From Bipolaris cookei (taxonomy: Eukaryota; Ascomycota; Dothideomycetes; Pleosporales; Pleosporaceae): DNA of 64,000 nucleotides. This document shows, piece after piece, positions 43,017 through 54,544 of this stretch. The number at the start of each line of letters is the position of its first letter. The stretch's first letter is position 1. Position numbers and translations under genes: made by a program. The DNA lies in the NCBI GenBank assembly GCA_002286855.1, contig NRSV01000007.1, positions 73,277 through 137,276 on the forward strand, read 5' to 3'. The notes under the pieces are model-generated. The model ran no database searches. It saw nothing but the letters and a program-made list of their open reading frames with translations, and was not told the DNA's origin.

Positions 43017-46000
43017 CTACAAAGAAGCGAACTCGATAATGGATATGCGACCAGACGCATGTCCAATGGCGACCAAATTCCCCCACACTGCAGAGCAGCT
43101 CGGACGGTATTCAGGAGGAAGCCAGACGGCTTGTTCTCCACGACGTATCCACTGTTCCTCAACTGAGATATTCGAGGGAGGATACTGATCGGAAGCATCA
43201 GTGTCTAATACAGTGTGTATTGTTTCGACGTCAGTCTTCAAACAACCTTCAGTGAAAGAAAGGGAGCGAATAATGTTGTTCATCTCAAATGCCTGCTGCA
43301 TACAGCTCCCCACAGAATCCCACAATTCGACCTTCCGATCCAACGCCAGTGCTAAGGACAAGCTGTCGGGCGAGAAGGCTAGAATACGGACTCTATCTGT
43401 ATAGGTCGTAAGGTGCTGCACCACCTGTTGGGTGCCAATGTCCCATATCTTGACTGAATTGTCGTAAGATGCCGTTGCCAAAACCTTACCATCTGGCGAG
43501 ATGGCTGCGGCATTAACGCGAAGTGAGTGACCCTCAAACGGCTGCGGTATTGCGTCAGGATCAGTATCCCATAACTCAACTTCGTTATGGTTCAGTGTCA
43601 CTGCCAGCAGTTTGCTGTTGGGAGAGAAGACAACCGTTCTAAAACTCCTCGAAGAGTCCTTAAACCTACAAAACAATACGCCTGTGTAAGCATCTCGCAG
43701 CTCGATAGTACTATCAAAGAGAGTAACTGCGATAACTCTACTGTCTGGCGAGAAGACAACTGCTCTAGCCCTACTAGAAGACTCTTCTAGAAAGCAGACT
43801 AATGTACCCGTGTGAGCATCCCGCAGCTCGACAGTATCATTGAAGAGAGTAACTGCGATAACTCTACTGTCTGGCGAGAAGACAACCTCTCTAGCCCCAC
43901 TAGAAGACTCTTCTAGAGAGTAGACTAGTGTACCCGTGTAAGTATCCCGTAGCTCGACAGTACCATTGAAGAGAGTAACTGCGATTACTCTACTGTCTGG
44001 CGAGAAGACAACCTCTCTAGCCCTACTAGAAGACTCTTCTAGAGAGTAGACCAGTGTGCCTGTGTGAGCATCCCGCAGCTCAACCACATTAAAGAGAGTG
44101 ACTGTGACGACTCTACTGTCTCGCGTGGAGGACTTCTTAAATATACGTAACAGTCTTTCTGTGTATGGTACGGAGTTTCTGGATCTCCCAGGATACATGT
44201 TGGAATCATGAGGCATTGCAAATTTGTGAGCATTCCATAGCCCGGCAGTTCTATCGATATTTCCATCGACAGTGGCTGCGATAACTTTGCTGTCTGGCGA
44301 GAAGATAACCGTTCTAAAACTTCTTGACCAGTCCTTGAACCTACAAAGCAATGCGCCCGTGCAAGTATCTCGCAGCTCGATAGTACTATCAAAGAGAGTA
44401 ACTGCGATAACTCTACTGTCTGGCGAGAAGACAACTGCTCTAGCCCCACTAGAAGACTCTTCTAGAGAGTAGACTAGTGTACCCGTGTAAGTATCCCGCA
44501 GCTCGACAGTACCATTGAAGAGAGTAACTGCGATAACTCTACTGTCTGGCGAGAAGACAACTGCTCTAGCCCCAATAGAAGACTCTTCTAGAGAGTAGAC
44601 CAGTGTGCCTGTGTGAGCATCTCGCAGCTCGATAGTATTATCGAGGAGGGTGACTGCGATTACTCTGCTGTCTGGCGAGAAGGCCACGTCCTTAAACTTT
44701 TTCAATGACTTCTCTACTGCTTGAAGCCATGGGCGGAGTCTAGTGTCCCACGATCTGACTGTTTTATTCGATCGTGACCTTAGCGATACCTTATCGTGTA
44801 GCGAGTTCACGTTGCTGACTCTACTCGGATTGCTTACGAATTGTTGTCGTGACACGGTCGTGCTAACATCCCACAACCTCACTGTCATATCCTCCGATGA
44901 TGACGCCAACATCTGATCGACCGGCGAGAAAGCCACTGCCTTGATTGCTTTGGAATGACCTTCGAGCGTTCGAACAATCTCGCCCTTGCTAATACTCCAC
45001 AGAAGGATCTTTTTGTCGTGCGATGCTGACACCAATACGTCAACGTTTCGCGAGAAGATGACTGCTTTGACCATAGCTGAATGGCCCTCGAGGATCCGGA
45101 ATATCCCCTGTGTCTCAACCATCCATACTCTGACTGTCTTGTCGTCCGACGCTGACGCTATAAGCTTGCCATCGGGCGAGAAGGCTACTGCGTTGACCTC
45201 ATCTGCGTGGCCCTCGAGTATGTGCTCGGGTTTCTCTTTCTCAGGGTTCCACAATCTCACAGTTTTATCTTCTGATGCTGATGCTAGTAGTTTGTCGACT
45301 GGCGAGAAGGCCACAGCATTCACACTTGAAGAATGACCGACAAGTGTACACAGTAACGTGCCTTCGGTAGCGTTCCACAGCTTCACTGTGTTATCGCCGG
45401 ATGCTGATGCTAGGGTCCCATCGACTGGCGAGAAGGCTACTGCGTTGACCTCATCTGCGTGGCCCTCGAGTATGTGCTCGGGTTTCTCTTTCTCAAGGTT
45501 CCACAATCTCACAGTCTTATCTTCCGATGCTGATGCCAGTAGTTTGTCGACTGGCGAGAAGGCCACATCCTTAACCCATGACGAGTGGCCGTCAATCGTT
45601 CGAAGTAATGTACCCGCAGTGGCATCCCAAAGCTTCACTGTACCATCGTTCGATGCTGATGCTAAGATCTTGTTGTCCGGTGAAAAGACTACTGCGTTGA
45701 CAAGGCGTATATGGCTCTCAAGCGTCTGCAGCGACGCACTCCATTCATTGTCGACTCGGGGTAATCTCTTGAAATATCTGGGCACTACATCCTGGAATTG
45801 CCTCTTTACTACGCTAGTGCTTGGTGCAAATAGAAGCGCACTGCAGTATACCTGAGACGGGCATTGCTCGATTGCTGATCGGCTGTGCAAAACGAATCGC
45901 TTCGTGTCATGAACAATTTCAGAGAGAACTTGAGAATGTTCGCACGACTGATACTATGAGTCAGCCAAGCGGGATTCTGTATACTGAGACTAACTTACCG

Positions 46001-47866
46001 TTAGCATAGACTCTAGAGAAACAACAGCATGAACACCTTCCGAGACCTTTCTCATCCATCCAAGGGCCTCGAGCCAGTGAAGGAGATGTTTCTGCAAAAA
46101 ACAAAGCACTTGTTCGTCGTCCTTAAGCTGGACCTCGCTCCTCTGGAGATGCTGGACCCAGTAGAGGCATGCATATTGAGCCTCAGGAGTAAGATGTTGT
46201 TCCACCTCACTGGTCTGGACATCGACGGCAAGTTTTCCTGACTGCTCCGTACCAAGAACATCTTGTTTGAGGATACCCGACATAAGTGCTATACATTTTC
46301 CTGCAAGGTCTTTGTGCACTTGCTTCTCACGAACCTTGAAACGTAGGTCTTTACATCGTACGTTATCCAGGAGAAAGTCGCGAAACGAAGGATGGTGTAA
46401 ACGCAGTGGACGAGTGCGATCTACTGGAATGTCCAAAATGGCATGCAAGTCGCTTAGTGTTTGGTCCACAGTGACTTGCGCAGTGTTGAGTAATTTCCCA
46501 AGTGATGGGATTGAAAGGGGGGACAAGAGGACAGCAATGGTAGTCATAGTTGTGGCAAGCACTTCACGCCATTGCTGTCTCTCATGATCTTTGTACTTCC
46601 GAATAGAATCTAGAAGGACTGTCGTGTAAAGTGAATCAAGATGCTGTTGCGGGACCCATGCGAAGTCTCGATCATTATCAGTCGCGGAGCTGTCCGAGGA
46701 GATTCCGTCTGCAGCCTCGTAGGAGGAGCCGATTTTCAGGATTGTCCTTATGCGAGCCAGAGCGAAGGCTCTGCCTTCGGCAATGAAGCGACATGCAGTT
46801 GCCGCCCAGATGAACAGTCCATTCGCACTGCGGACGAGTTGATCGACCAGCTTGTCGCCGGGCCAACCAGCGCCCAAGCCATGCTCACGAGAAATACGCC
46901 CGAGCTCGTGCCACAGAAAAATGCAAATATCGTGATCCACAGTAGATGAAGATATGTTGTGGAGCACGAAGTCCTGATGTTCAGCATGCTGCATGCAGCT
47001 GAAGCTGTTTCGGATCAACACCTCCGGCCGGCTGGTCAAGAACACTTTGAATTGTACCGCCACTGTCGACTGCGCTTCTGCCAGAAGTTGCAAAAGGAGC
47101 TGGACATTTTCTTTCTCTTCACATTCGTCGAGCGCATCAATCACAAGAATACATCGCAGTGTACAACTGGCAACTGTCGGGACCGACAACGGATCGAGGA
47201 CTAAATGGCGCCATTGTTTGCGGAGAGGCAAGTTGGCGATGTCGCTATGCGCCATAATTGCGTCGCAGATAGGCCCTTTCAAAGATTTTGCGCTGTTTGC
47301 TAATTGGACTGCGATGCTCGTCACAAACTTCTTAGCATATCGTAGGTGTCCATCTTTTCCACCGTCTCGCGAGAAGAAGAAGCTCACTGCGATTACGCTG
47401 TCTGTCTTAGAGTATTTGGAGACGAGAGTCCGCGCCACGGTGGACTTGCCAGTGCCAGCCAGGCCACTGAGCCAGAAGATGCCTGGCGAGTCTTCATCGT
47501 CCGCCCATTCGTATATGTCGTGAAGAAGTTCGATGCGGGTATCGGGTAGGCAGGTCGGCTCGTGTTGTCGCTGGTACGTATTGAACGATGCATCCTCAGC
47601 CGTCGGCAGAGATTTGAGCACCTCATTCAAGTCTGCGTTGCCAGGTCAGCCTCAATTATCTTACAACAATCACTGACGGAATGCAGCATACTTGTGCTTC
47701 TATCTATGTGAATGTCCCTAAATTTGCCAGCGAATAAATTCGCGTTGTTGGCAGACAAGTTTCTGATGTATTGGTCATCGCCAAGGGATGGCTCTGGCGA
47801 CGATGATGAAGATCTGTGGAAGGCTAATGGTTGGTCTGGCACTTTGTGCCTGCGCCATCGGTCCAT
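43017..47866 (-). CDS. NACHT-WD40 (HET-E-like) NOD-like receptor, intact
   Basis: A STAND-class protein of 1581 residues with exons 47866-47692, 47632-45999 and 45953-43017. Both introns have clear signals, and the frame is open throughout. A short N-terminal region (1-58) has no recognisable effector domain. The NACHT ATPase has Walker A GLAGTGKST at residues 115-123 and Walker B ILVIDALDEC at 220-229. The post-NACHT block (LYWVQHL, LHWLEALGWM, then KRFVLHSR...YCSALLFAP) is typical of HET-E-1-type proteins. From about residue 681 about 19 WD40-like repeats follow. The first seven are canonical. Repeats 9-16 are nearly identical to each other and mostly read ELRD where WD is expected. The family acts in non-self recognition and heterokaryon incompatibility. 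No specific ligand can be inferred. Confidence 0.93.
43620..44700 (-). repeat. Homogenised 126-bp WD-repeat units inside the receptor gene
   Basis: A GAGTAACTGCGAT(A/T)ACTCTACTGTCTGGCGAGAAG anchor recurs at 43721, 43847, 43973, 44396 and 44522, spaced by exactly 126 bases within each block. That equals 42 codons, one WD repeat. Two blocks of near-identical units are separated by a degenerate stretch (about 44090-44280). Both blocks end with the same CRFKD.SRSFRTV unit, as expected if a multi-repeat block was duplicated. Confidence 0.9.
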
Positions 47867-48452
47867 TGCGACAATTTGAATAACATGTATGGTTCGATAA
47901 CGACTTGTATTGTATATCTGGTTTACAGCGGCGTTGTGTATATGAAAGGCATTGTTGAGCTGATTGGAACAGCAAAGACAGGCATGTTGGTCGGAACCTC
48001 TCAGCTCTTTGGCGGGTTAAGGCGCTCGTGACTCCTCAGCCTGGCTCAGCTGCGGCTGAGGGTTGTGATACCGGAGGCGCCCGGACAATATTCACGACGT
48101 GTAATTAGATCACCTGGGATGTTCGAAAGATATACATGGGATCGGGTTTGCATATTGACGGCTTGCCTATAATCCTTGGCTGCTGCTGAAAGGTCACCAC
48201 AGGCGCGTAGAAGACGTCCAGAACGTTTGGAGACTTTGGTGTAGCGGCCCGTGCCGCTGTGGGTAGCAAGAAGACTGGGTGGGCTATACACAACTAAGCT
48301 CAACCCGCACCGCGTCGCTCTGCAGATGGTATTGCGTCTATGCACTACAGTGCCCTGCTCATGCGCAAATCGATGTTCCATCCCACACAAACCATGAACA
48401 TAGTGTCCATTGAAGACCAGAATCATAACTCGAGCATCATTGCGTTCATCGG
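47867..48452. promoter_or_regulatory. Upstream region of the NACHT-WD40 gene
   Basis: This presumed promoter region ends at the second direct-repeat copy. A 126-codon minus-strand frame at 48046-48426 has no recognisable domain. No TATA box stands out. Confidence 0.4.
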
Positions 48453-48661
48453 GGACAGCCCAGGCCTAGATGTCTGAAAGCGTGTTGCCCCATCACCAGC
48501 ACATCAGCATCTCCACACAGAAGGACTCACAAGCTTTTGTTGACTCGACAAGAGACGTGTACATCTTAGGTCGCGAGGGCCCGCAAGACATGCTGCATAG
48601 TTGTTGCATCTATCGTCCGCTACTAACAACAATACTTAACAGATGCGTTGAAGAAAGCCGC
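48453..48661 (+). repeat. 209-bp perfect direct repeat, copy B
   Basis: Identical to 41125-41333. The two copies lie in the same orientation and bracket the intact NACHT-WD40 gene, which runs in the opposite direction. Confidence 0.95.
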
Positions 48662-49171
48662 GAGCGAGTGCCGCAACAAGCTCTTCCTCACCAATCCTCA
48701 CATATACCGCGAGAGTGTAATCAGCAAGAAAAGTACGAGAATTCCAGTCATATAAGAGTGGATCATACGTGAGCTATCACGCCTGGCTGAACAGTGATGG
48801 GGATTGCTATGGATCTCGGACGGCCCAGGCAAGGGCAAGACGATGCTGTCCGTCTTTCTGACAGAGGAGCTGGAGAGGCACACAGCGCGCATAGACGGTG
48901 CAGAGCTGACTTTCTTCTGCGCGCTCAGGACGAGAAGTGCATCACGGCTATAGCTGCACTTGGCGGGCTGGTGCATCAGATCAGCACCAAGCGTCTGCAG
49001 TTAGTTAAGCACGCGCTGTCACACTTTAAGACGCCTTAGAGGACGCAGCACGTGTTGTCGTATCTTGAGATAATGTGGGTTATCTTCAGCAAGCTGATTG
49101 CAGACGCTGAGCTCGGAGACATGTTCTGTACGCTTGACGGACTCACGAATGTTACAAACACACACTTAGAG
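48470..49171 (+). pseudogene. NACHT-domain receptor fragment B
   Basis: It has the same first exon and intron-like segment as fragment A, then a diverged NACHT start. The P-loop is intact (GPGKGKTMLSVFLTEELER), but a TAA lies upstream and a one-base shift occurs after FFC. The frame QDEKCITAIAALGGLVHQI then reaches a TAG. Homology continues as LEIMWVIFSKLIADAELGDMFCTLDGL, the Walker B region, and stops near 49171. The ankyrin segment 1 kb downstream has the same orientation, and a transposon lies between. A former NACHT-ankyrin receptor gene is the likely origin (inference). Confidence 0.8.
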
Positions 49172-49273
49172 CGCTAGTGCTGCGCATCGTCAACCTATAC
49201 CCTCCCCAGAGCTCAATTCGAGACATACCAAGCAGTACAACAACGTTCAGATTAGCTATCGTGAGCCGGGGAC

Positions 49274-49344
49274 TTCTCGGCCTCAAGTAACCCCAAACTG
49301 CCGCAAGCTTACTACAACTGAAGAGCAGACAATCGCACGGTATA
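49274..49344 (+). repeat. Inverted copy of the transposase N-terminal region
   Basis: On the plus strand this reads RPQVTPNCRKLTTTEEQTIARY. It is the reverse complement of 49827-49897 in the truncated transposase, with about six differences over 71 bases, mostly C/T. It lies at the point where the minus-strand transposase homology breaks off. Confidence 0.85.
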
Positions 49345-50134
49345 TATACTTCTTCGTACCATGCAGAGATGTGGACGCATCCTTTGTAGATGATGAATGG
49401 TGGGGTAGCGTATCCCGCAGCGCAGAGGCTCGGGATGACAGTAACCCACTCGCGATTGCCTGGCTGAACAAGAGTAGGTCTCGTACGACGTTCTGAACCT
49501 GTGACTACCTTCATTGAGCCAATTATACCCATCTGAAACCCAGTTTCATCAAAGTTGTGGATGTCATCTGAAGATACCCCATACTTCTCAATTGTCTCTC
49601 GCACGAGCTTGAACCACGCGTTAATAACCTCTGGATCCTCTTGCTGTATTCTCTGGCGGTCCTTTTCCCGATTGGAGGCTGTTTTGAGCTCGTCTGAACG
49701 CGATACAAATCGCTCTGGCCAGTTCTTGACCAAAGGCTGTCCACCTCGTACGCGCAGTAGTTTCTCTACCATATCTGCTCTCTCACACAGTCGAGGGGTA
49801 AATCCTCGCGATTCTAGATAAATAACATACCGTAAGACTATCTGCTCTTCAGTTATAGTAAGCTTGCGGCAGTTTGGGGTTACTTGAGGCCGAAAAGTAA
49901 TTTTGTCAAGCTGATCAGAAAAGCGCTAAAAAAGTGTATTATAGGCAGCAGCAGCGCGTCGTATAGTCTTAAACTGGCCTGTAAGAAAGGCCTGAAGAGC
50001 TAGAATAATTCTACCCTCTCTCTGAGTCAAAAAATCCCTATGTTGTTGATGCATAGTGTTTTGTACATGAAGTTCGCAATGCCAAGAAAAAGTGGCCCTC
50101 TCGCTGATATGGCCGGCTCGATGGTCAAGTACGT
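49340..50134 (-). mobile_element. Truncated Fot1/pogo-like transposon with transposase fragment
   Basis: The 5' end of the element is at 50134 (ACGT, then TA at 50135-50136) with two subrepeats just inside. The transposase starts at about 50054 (MHQQHRDFLTQREGR), has one stop after AAAAYNTLF, and then runs through the second helix-turn-helix (TEEQIVLRYVIYLESRGF) into the DDE domain. The first catalytic Asp is present in HNFDETGF. Homology ends after HISAWYEE, before the second Asp, so the 3' half and the other terminal repeat are missing. It lies between a NACHT fragment and ankyrin repeats. Confidence 0.82.
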
Positions 50135-50136
50135 TA

Positions 50137-51302
50137 GATGATAAAGATAGCGATGAAAATACAGCACTACACCTAGCCATTAGAGCGCGGAATCAAGAAG
50201 TGGCGGAGGTCCTGGTCAACAATGGAGTAGAGGTCAACAAGAGGGACAAGTCTAAAAAGGCGCCCCTGCATCTAGCTGCTGAAGAAGGGGATGAGAGGAT
50301 GGTACGACTGTTAATCGAAAGAAGAGCGGATTTCAATGAAGAGGGGAACAACAAAAATGCGTTGTTACACTCAGTACCTGGGAAGAGAAGAAACAACGCG
50401 GTTGTACGCGTGCTAATAGACAAAGGGGCAAACGTAAACGCGAAGAACAGCGATAGAAGTACCGTCCTCCACTTAACCGCCCGAGAAGGAAACACTAAAA
50501 TAGTACGGTGGCTAGTATATGGCAGAGCAGACATTAATGCGGTCGACAGGTTAGGAACAGTACTGCGCTCTGCACGTGAATCTTGGCAAATGAGTGGGAC
50601 GATTATGTTGATCCTGGCCAACGGAGGAGCGGACTTGAACGCAAGAGAATCCGATGGGTCGACAGTCTTAAACTGGGCAGCTTGGCGAGGGAACCAGGTG
50701 CTGGTGCTGGTGCTGGTGCTGCTGGATAAAGGGGCGTTTGTGAACGCGAAGGACAAAGTTGGGAGGACTCTGCTGCATTTGGCTGCTGGTGAACTAGATT
50801 TGAAAGCGGTGTTTCTGCTAGCACGCAAAGGAGCAGATCTCAAAGCAAGGACCAATGACGGGTATACAGTACTGCATAAGACAATCTCAGCTGTAGGATG
50901 TGCTTCAATAGGGGGTGAGGAACTAGTGGAATTGCTAATTAGCATGGGGGCGGAATTGAAGGCAAAAAACATAGGAAGACGGCATGACAATCAGCAATCA
51001 AGGAATAAAATGAGGCAGTAATTCACCTGCTTAGATCAAGAGAGTGGGCGTAAAAGCGGAGAAAGATGGCAACAGGAAGATGGCAGCTGAGACGCAGAAC
51101 AAGATTTCCTAAGCCTCTTGCGCATCAACAAAGCGTCTATGGAAAGCGTTTGGTTAGGCTAATAATCTTATTCTATCCTGAATACATTCGATTTGTAGTT
51201 TCTGCTCCAACTTTGTTCTCATTCCACAAGATGGTAGTGCGACTGCTGGTGAGGAAAGGAGCAGACGCCAATGAGGACAACGATGGGGAGACGGCATTAT
51301 AG
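50137..51302 (+). pseudogene. Truncated ankyrin-repeat gene
   Basis: The frame starts at the transposon boundary without its own ATG and reads about eight ankyrin repeats: NTALHLAIRARNQEVAEVLV, APLHLAAEEGDERMVRLLI, TVLHLTAREGNTKIVRWLV and others, ending near TVLHKTISAVG...ELVELLISMGAEL. It stops at 51021. A further ankyrin-like remnant (MVVRLLVRKGADANEDNDGETAL) follows at 51232-51302 and ends at a TAG. The open frame that reaches back to 50092 uses transposon sequence and a GTG. I infer the 3' part of a NACHT-ankyrin receptor cut off from its 5' part. Confidence 0.78.
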
Positions 51303-52141
51303 TACAACACTCTCTAGCGATATCACGTTGTAGCGTAGTGTAACTATCTATAAAGTCAGGATGCGACCCTTTTAGTTACCTCCACTACTGTCTTTGCTGC
51401 TGTGCTCTATACACTCTACATGATGTCGAGATGACTATTAGTGAGCCTTTGTATCCAGGCCGTTGGTGCTATTTGGGTAGGTGTTATTCCTAAAGAGGTT
51501 AAGGCTATGTTAAGCGATGCAGGGACCCTTAGTAGACTCAATATTCTGTGTAATGCGCAGACCAGAAGCCAATTATGCAAGCAAGTGTAACACCAGAGGT
51601 AAATGTAGATAATCAAGCGAACCTTGTTCAAGGATTTTTGTCTCGTGGTTTCTAGTATAGGGCCAAAACCGTAACAAATATGCTTGCTGCATGCGTCCAT
51701 GCAGATTGCTTTTGGGACTGCTAAATGCATGTCCCAACTGTTGGATACAGGTCCTGTAACCCTTGAAAAAGAACAGTGGGTGACGATTCCGATCTGATTT
51801 GGATTGTCTGCGATAATAGTTACATATATCTACGTCATCGCAGTCTTCCATTGAGGTAGTTTACGCTTTGAAGGTGGGAACTCACTTTGGAGGAGAATCG
51901 GTCGACTAGTAGTAAGCGCGAAAAAATTTAATCAAAACATGTTATACGTGCTTCTAGGTGCCTCTGTAGGTATATGCACGGCTTGTCTTGTCGCAATGGC
52001 TGCTGTATATGAAGTGGTGGGTAACGGGCGAAAGTTGGGAGTTGCTCCAACTGATTGAGCTAGCGCCGCACGTGGCTTCGCGCCGAAAGTGCACGCGAGA
52101 ATTGTCGCGAAATAATAGAGATGTGATTCAACCATGAAAGC
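51303..52141. other. Gene-free stretch at the island's right edge
   Basis: No frame with recognisable features. The last 200 bases should hold the promoter of the mitochondrial methionyl-tRNA synthetase gene. Confidence 0.4.
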
Positions 52142-54146
52142 ATGCACGTCCGAATAGCCAATACGACAATTCCGGCATTCCGGAGAGTATTTTCTGGCTT
52201 CCAAAAGCGCTCACCATGGATCCAGTTGTCCTGTCGAATTGATAGCAATTGCAATCGACGGTTTATCACCACCCAGACGTCTATTGAGAAACCGTACTAC
52301 ATCACCACACCTATATTCTATGTCAATGCTGCCCCTCATGTTGGTCACCTATATACCATGGTTCTTACCGATGTAATCAAGCGTTGGCATGTACTCAAGG
52401 GAGAGAACGCTATTTTGTGTACGGGGACAGATGAACACGGCCTAAAGGTGGTTCCGCCTCACAGACATAGATGCTATTCACTAATCCTCCTGCAGGTACA
52501 AAGAGCAGCAGCAAGGGCAGGTGTCGAACCAAAGCTGTTTTGCGACCAAGGCGCCGAAATCTTCAAAGTACGCATGCATGTAAAGCGAGCCCCACCATCG
52601 ATACTCACCCCTCCAAGGAACTTGCACAAAAAGCGGAAATCACAAATGATCATTTCGTACGAACGACCGACCGCGAACACAGGAGTGCTGTAGAATACGC
52701 ATGGGTATGGAACTAGAGATGCATCGAAGAGCACAAAGTTAGCTGACGGCACATAGTACTTGTTGCAAGAGAAGGGCCTCATATACGAGCAGAAACATGA
52801 GGGCTGGTATTCAGTCACGGACGAATGCTTCTACCCACAATCTGCTGTGCAGCCATACCTTGACCCACCGTCAGGACGGAAGATGATGGTATAACATGGC
52901 CAGTTGCTCGTCGCCGTTTGAACTAACCAGACCATAGACATCAATCGAAACAGGTAGTGAAGTGGAGTGGTCTTCTGAAGAGAACTATCACTTCCGTCTT
53001 TCAGCCTTTCGTGACCATTTGTTAGATTTCTTCAAGGAAAACCCCGAATGGATCACGCCTGAACATCGTATGAAGGAGGTTGTGCAAGCTGTCGAGTCGG
53101 GTCTGGAGGACTTATCAATTTCCCGGCCATCCGATCGACTTACATGGGGGATTCAGGTTCCTGGAGACGATTCACAGACTATCTACGTATGGCTTGATGC
53201 GCTCATGAACTACGCTACAAAGGCAGGTTACCCGTGGACTCCAGGGCACGAAAAAGCAGGAGGCTGGCCCGCTGATTGCCACGTCATTGGCAAAGACATT
53301 GTCCGCTTCCACTGCATATATTGGCCGGCTTTTCTCATGGCACTTGGGCTTCCTCTCCCAAAAAAGATACTAACTCATGCCCACTGGACTCTTGGGGGAT
53401 CAAAGATGTCTAAGTCGACTGGCAGAGTAGTCGATCCTTTCCATGCTCTCAACAGATACGGACCAGATGTCATGCGCTTCTACATGGCTTCTGAAGGTGG
53501 CATACGAGATGATGCTAGCTATGATAACGACCGCATCATCAGCATGTATACCAAGTTTCTGAATCAGCAACTCGGTAACCTTGCTTCTCGCGTTACAAGA
53601 GGTAAGAAGTGGAGTGTCCGGGGTGCTATCGAGCGTATGGGTAAAAGTTCGAAAGATGTTTGGGGAGAAGGTCCGGGTGCCAGGTTCTACAACAACTCAC
53701 TCGCTACTATCGCTTCAGAAGTAGAGGCTTCTTTCGATGCTTACGATCCGCGCCAAGCAGCCTACCAGATATGCAATTTCGTACGAGGGGTAAGATTCCA
53801 AATACCCTTGTATTGCATCACTACTGACGTCTAGAAGTCTAATGCATTCTTCCAAATGTCAAAGCCCTGGGACAAAGTGTTGTACTTCGGTCCTGGTGAG
53901 CCTGGCGAGGAAGTGGATAAGATCATCTATCTTGCCTCTGAAGCGCTTCGCATCATTGGTATCCTGCTTCAGCCCTACATGCCGAACAAGGCAAATACTT
54001 TGCTCGACCAATTAGGTGTACAACCTGATCGTAGAACGCTGGAGTACTGCAAACCTAGTGCTGATTTGGACTATGGAACTCCACTGGTGGAGCTGGGTGG
54101 GATGTACAAGGGTGTGCTGTTCCCACCGCTTACAAGCCTGGAGTAG
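52142..54146 (+). CDS. MSM1: Methionyl-tRNA synthetase, mitochondrial
   Basis: This class I synthetase charges mitochondrial tRNA-Met. Six exons (52142-52447, 52496-52567, 52618-52704, 52757-52888, 52938-53789 and 53835-54146), all in phase 0, give 586 residues. The joins restore DEHGLKVQRAAARAG, EYAWYLLQEKGLIYEQ, GRKMMTSIETGSEVEW and FVRGKSNAFFQM. The HIGH-type motif is HVGH at residues 66-69 and the KMSKS motif is at 355-359. The N-terminus to about residue 45 is Arg-rich without acidic residues and fits a mitochondrial presequence. There is no C-terminal tRNA-binding extension, as expected for the mitochondrial form. The number of introns means any single open frame gives only part of the protein. 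Confidence 0.94.
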
Positions 54147-54297
54147 TCTTTGTACATTTGTGTATGATATGTTATTGTAATCATAAAGAGAGACCAGGAA
54201 ATGAGATATGAGTACATGAAATTTGGTTTGATAAAAGCTTCAGTTGTTGGTGTAGAAGCCTAGTTTCGTCTGTGAGTCAAGCGTTGGTAGGTTGATG

Positions 54298-54306
54298 TAT
54301 ATAAAG
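54298..54306 (+). promoter_or_regulatory. TATA box upstream of spp2
   Basis: TATATAAAG lies about 245 bases upstream of the spp2 start codon, in the 398-base gap after the MetRS gene. Confidence 0.5.
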
Positions 54307-54544
54307 CCGATGTCGTCCGTCCTCCAAGCCCAGCGCCAAGACCGATATCATCGCGCGCGACCTAAACATTTCTGAAGAAACAATCTCAACTCTGACACAA
54401 TCGCCACCTTATCATCGCCACTACCACCGCTCCTGCTTTGCGCGTTACATCAAACCCAGTCATACATATTGTTTCTTTCGCTTGTATACCAGCGAAACGT
54501 GTAAATCAGATCGCCAGCGCTTTCCCGCAGCCTCACATTTCATC

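Noticed and set aside
43620..44700. Regularly spaced repeats as a CRISPR array
   Set aside because: The repeats are contiguous 126-bp coding units of a WD40 domain in a eukaryote, not short repeats with unique spacers.
48046..48426. 126-codon minus-strand frame upstream of the NACHT-WD40 gene
   Set aside because: No recognisable domain and no splice connection to the receptor; the spliced receptor start at 47866 is self-sufficient.
50092..50136. Open frame start of the ankyrin gene inside the transposon terminal repeat
   Set aside because: It begins with GTG in transposon sequence; the frame is an accident of insertion, not a native start.
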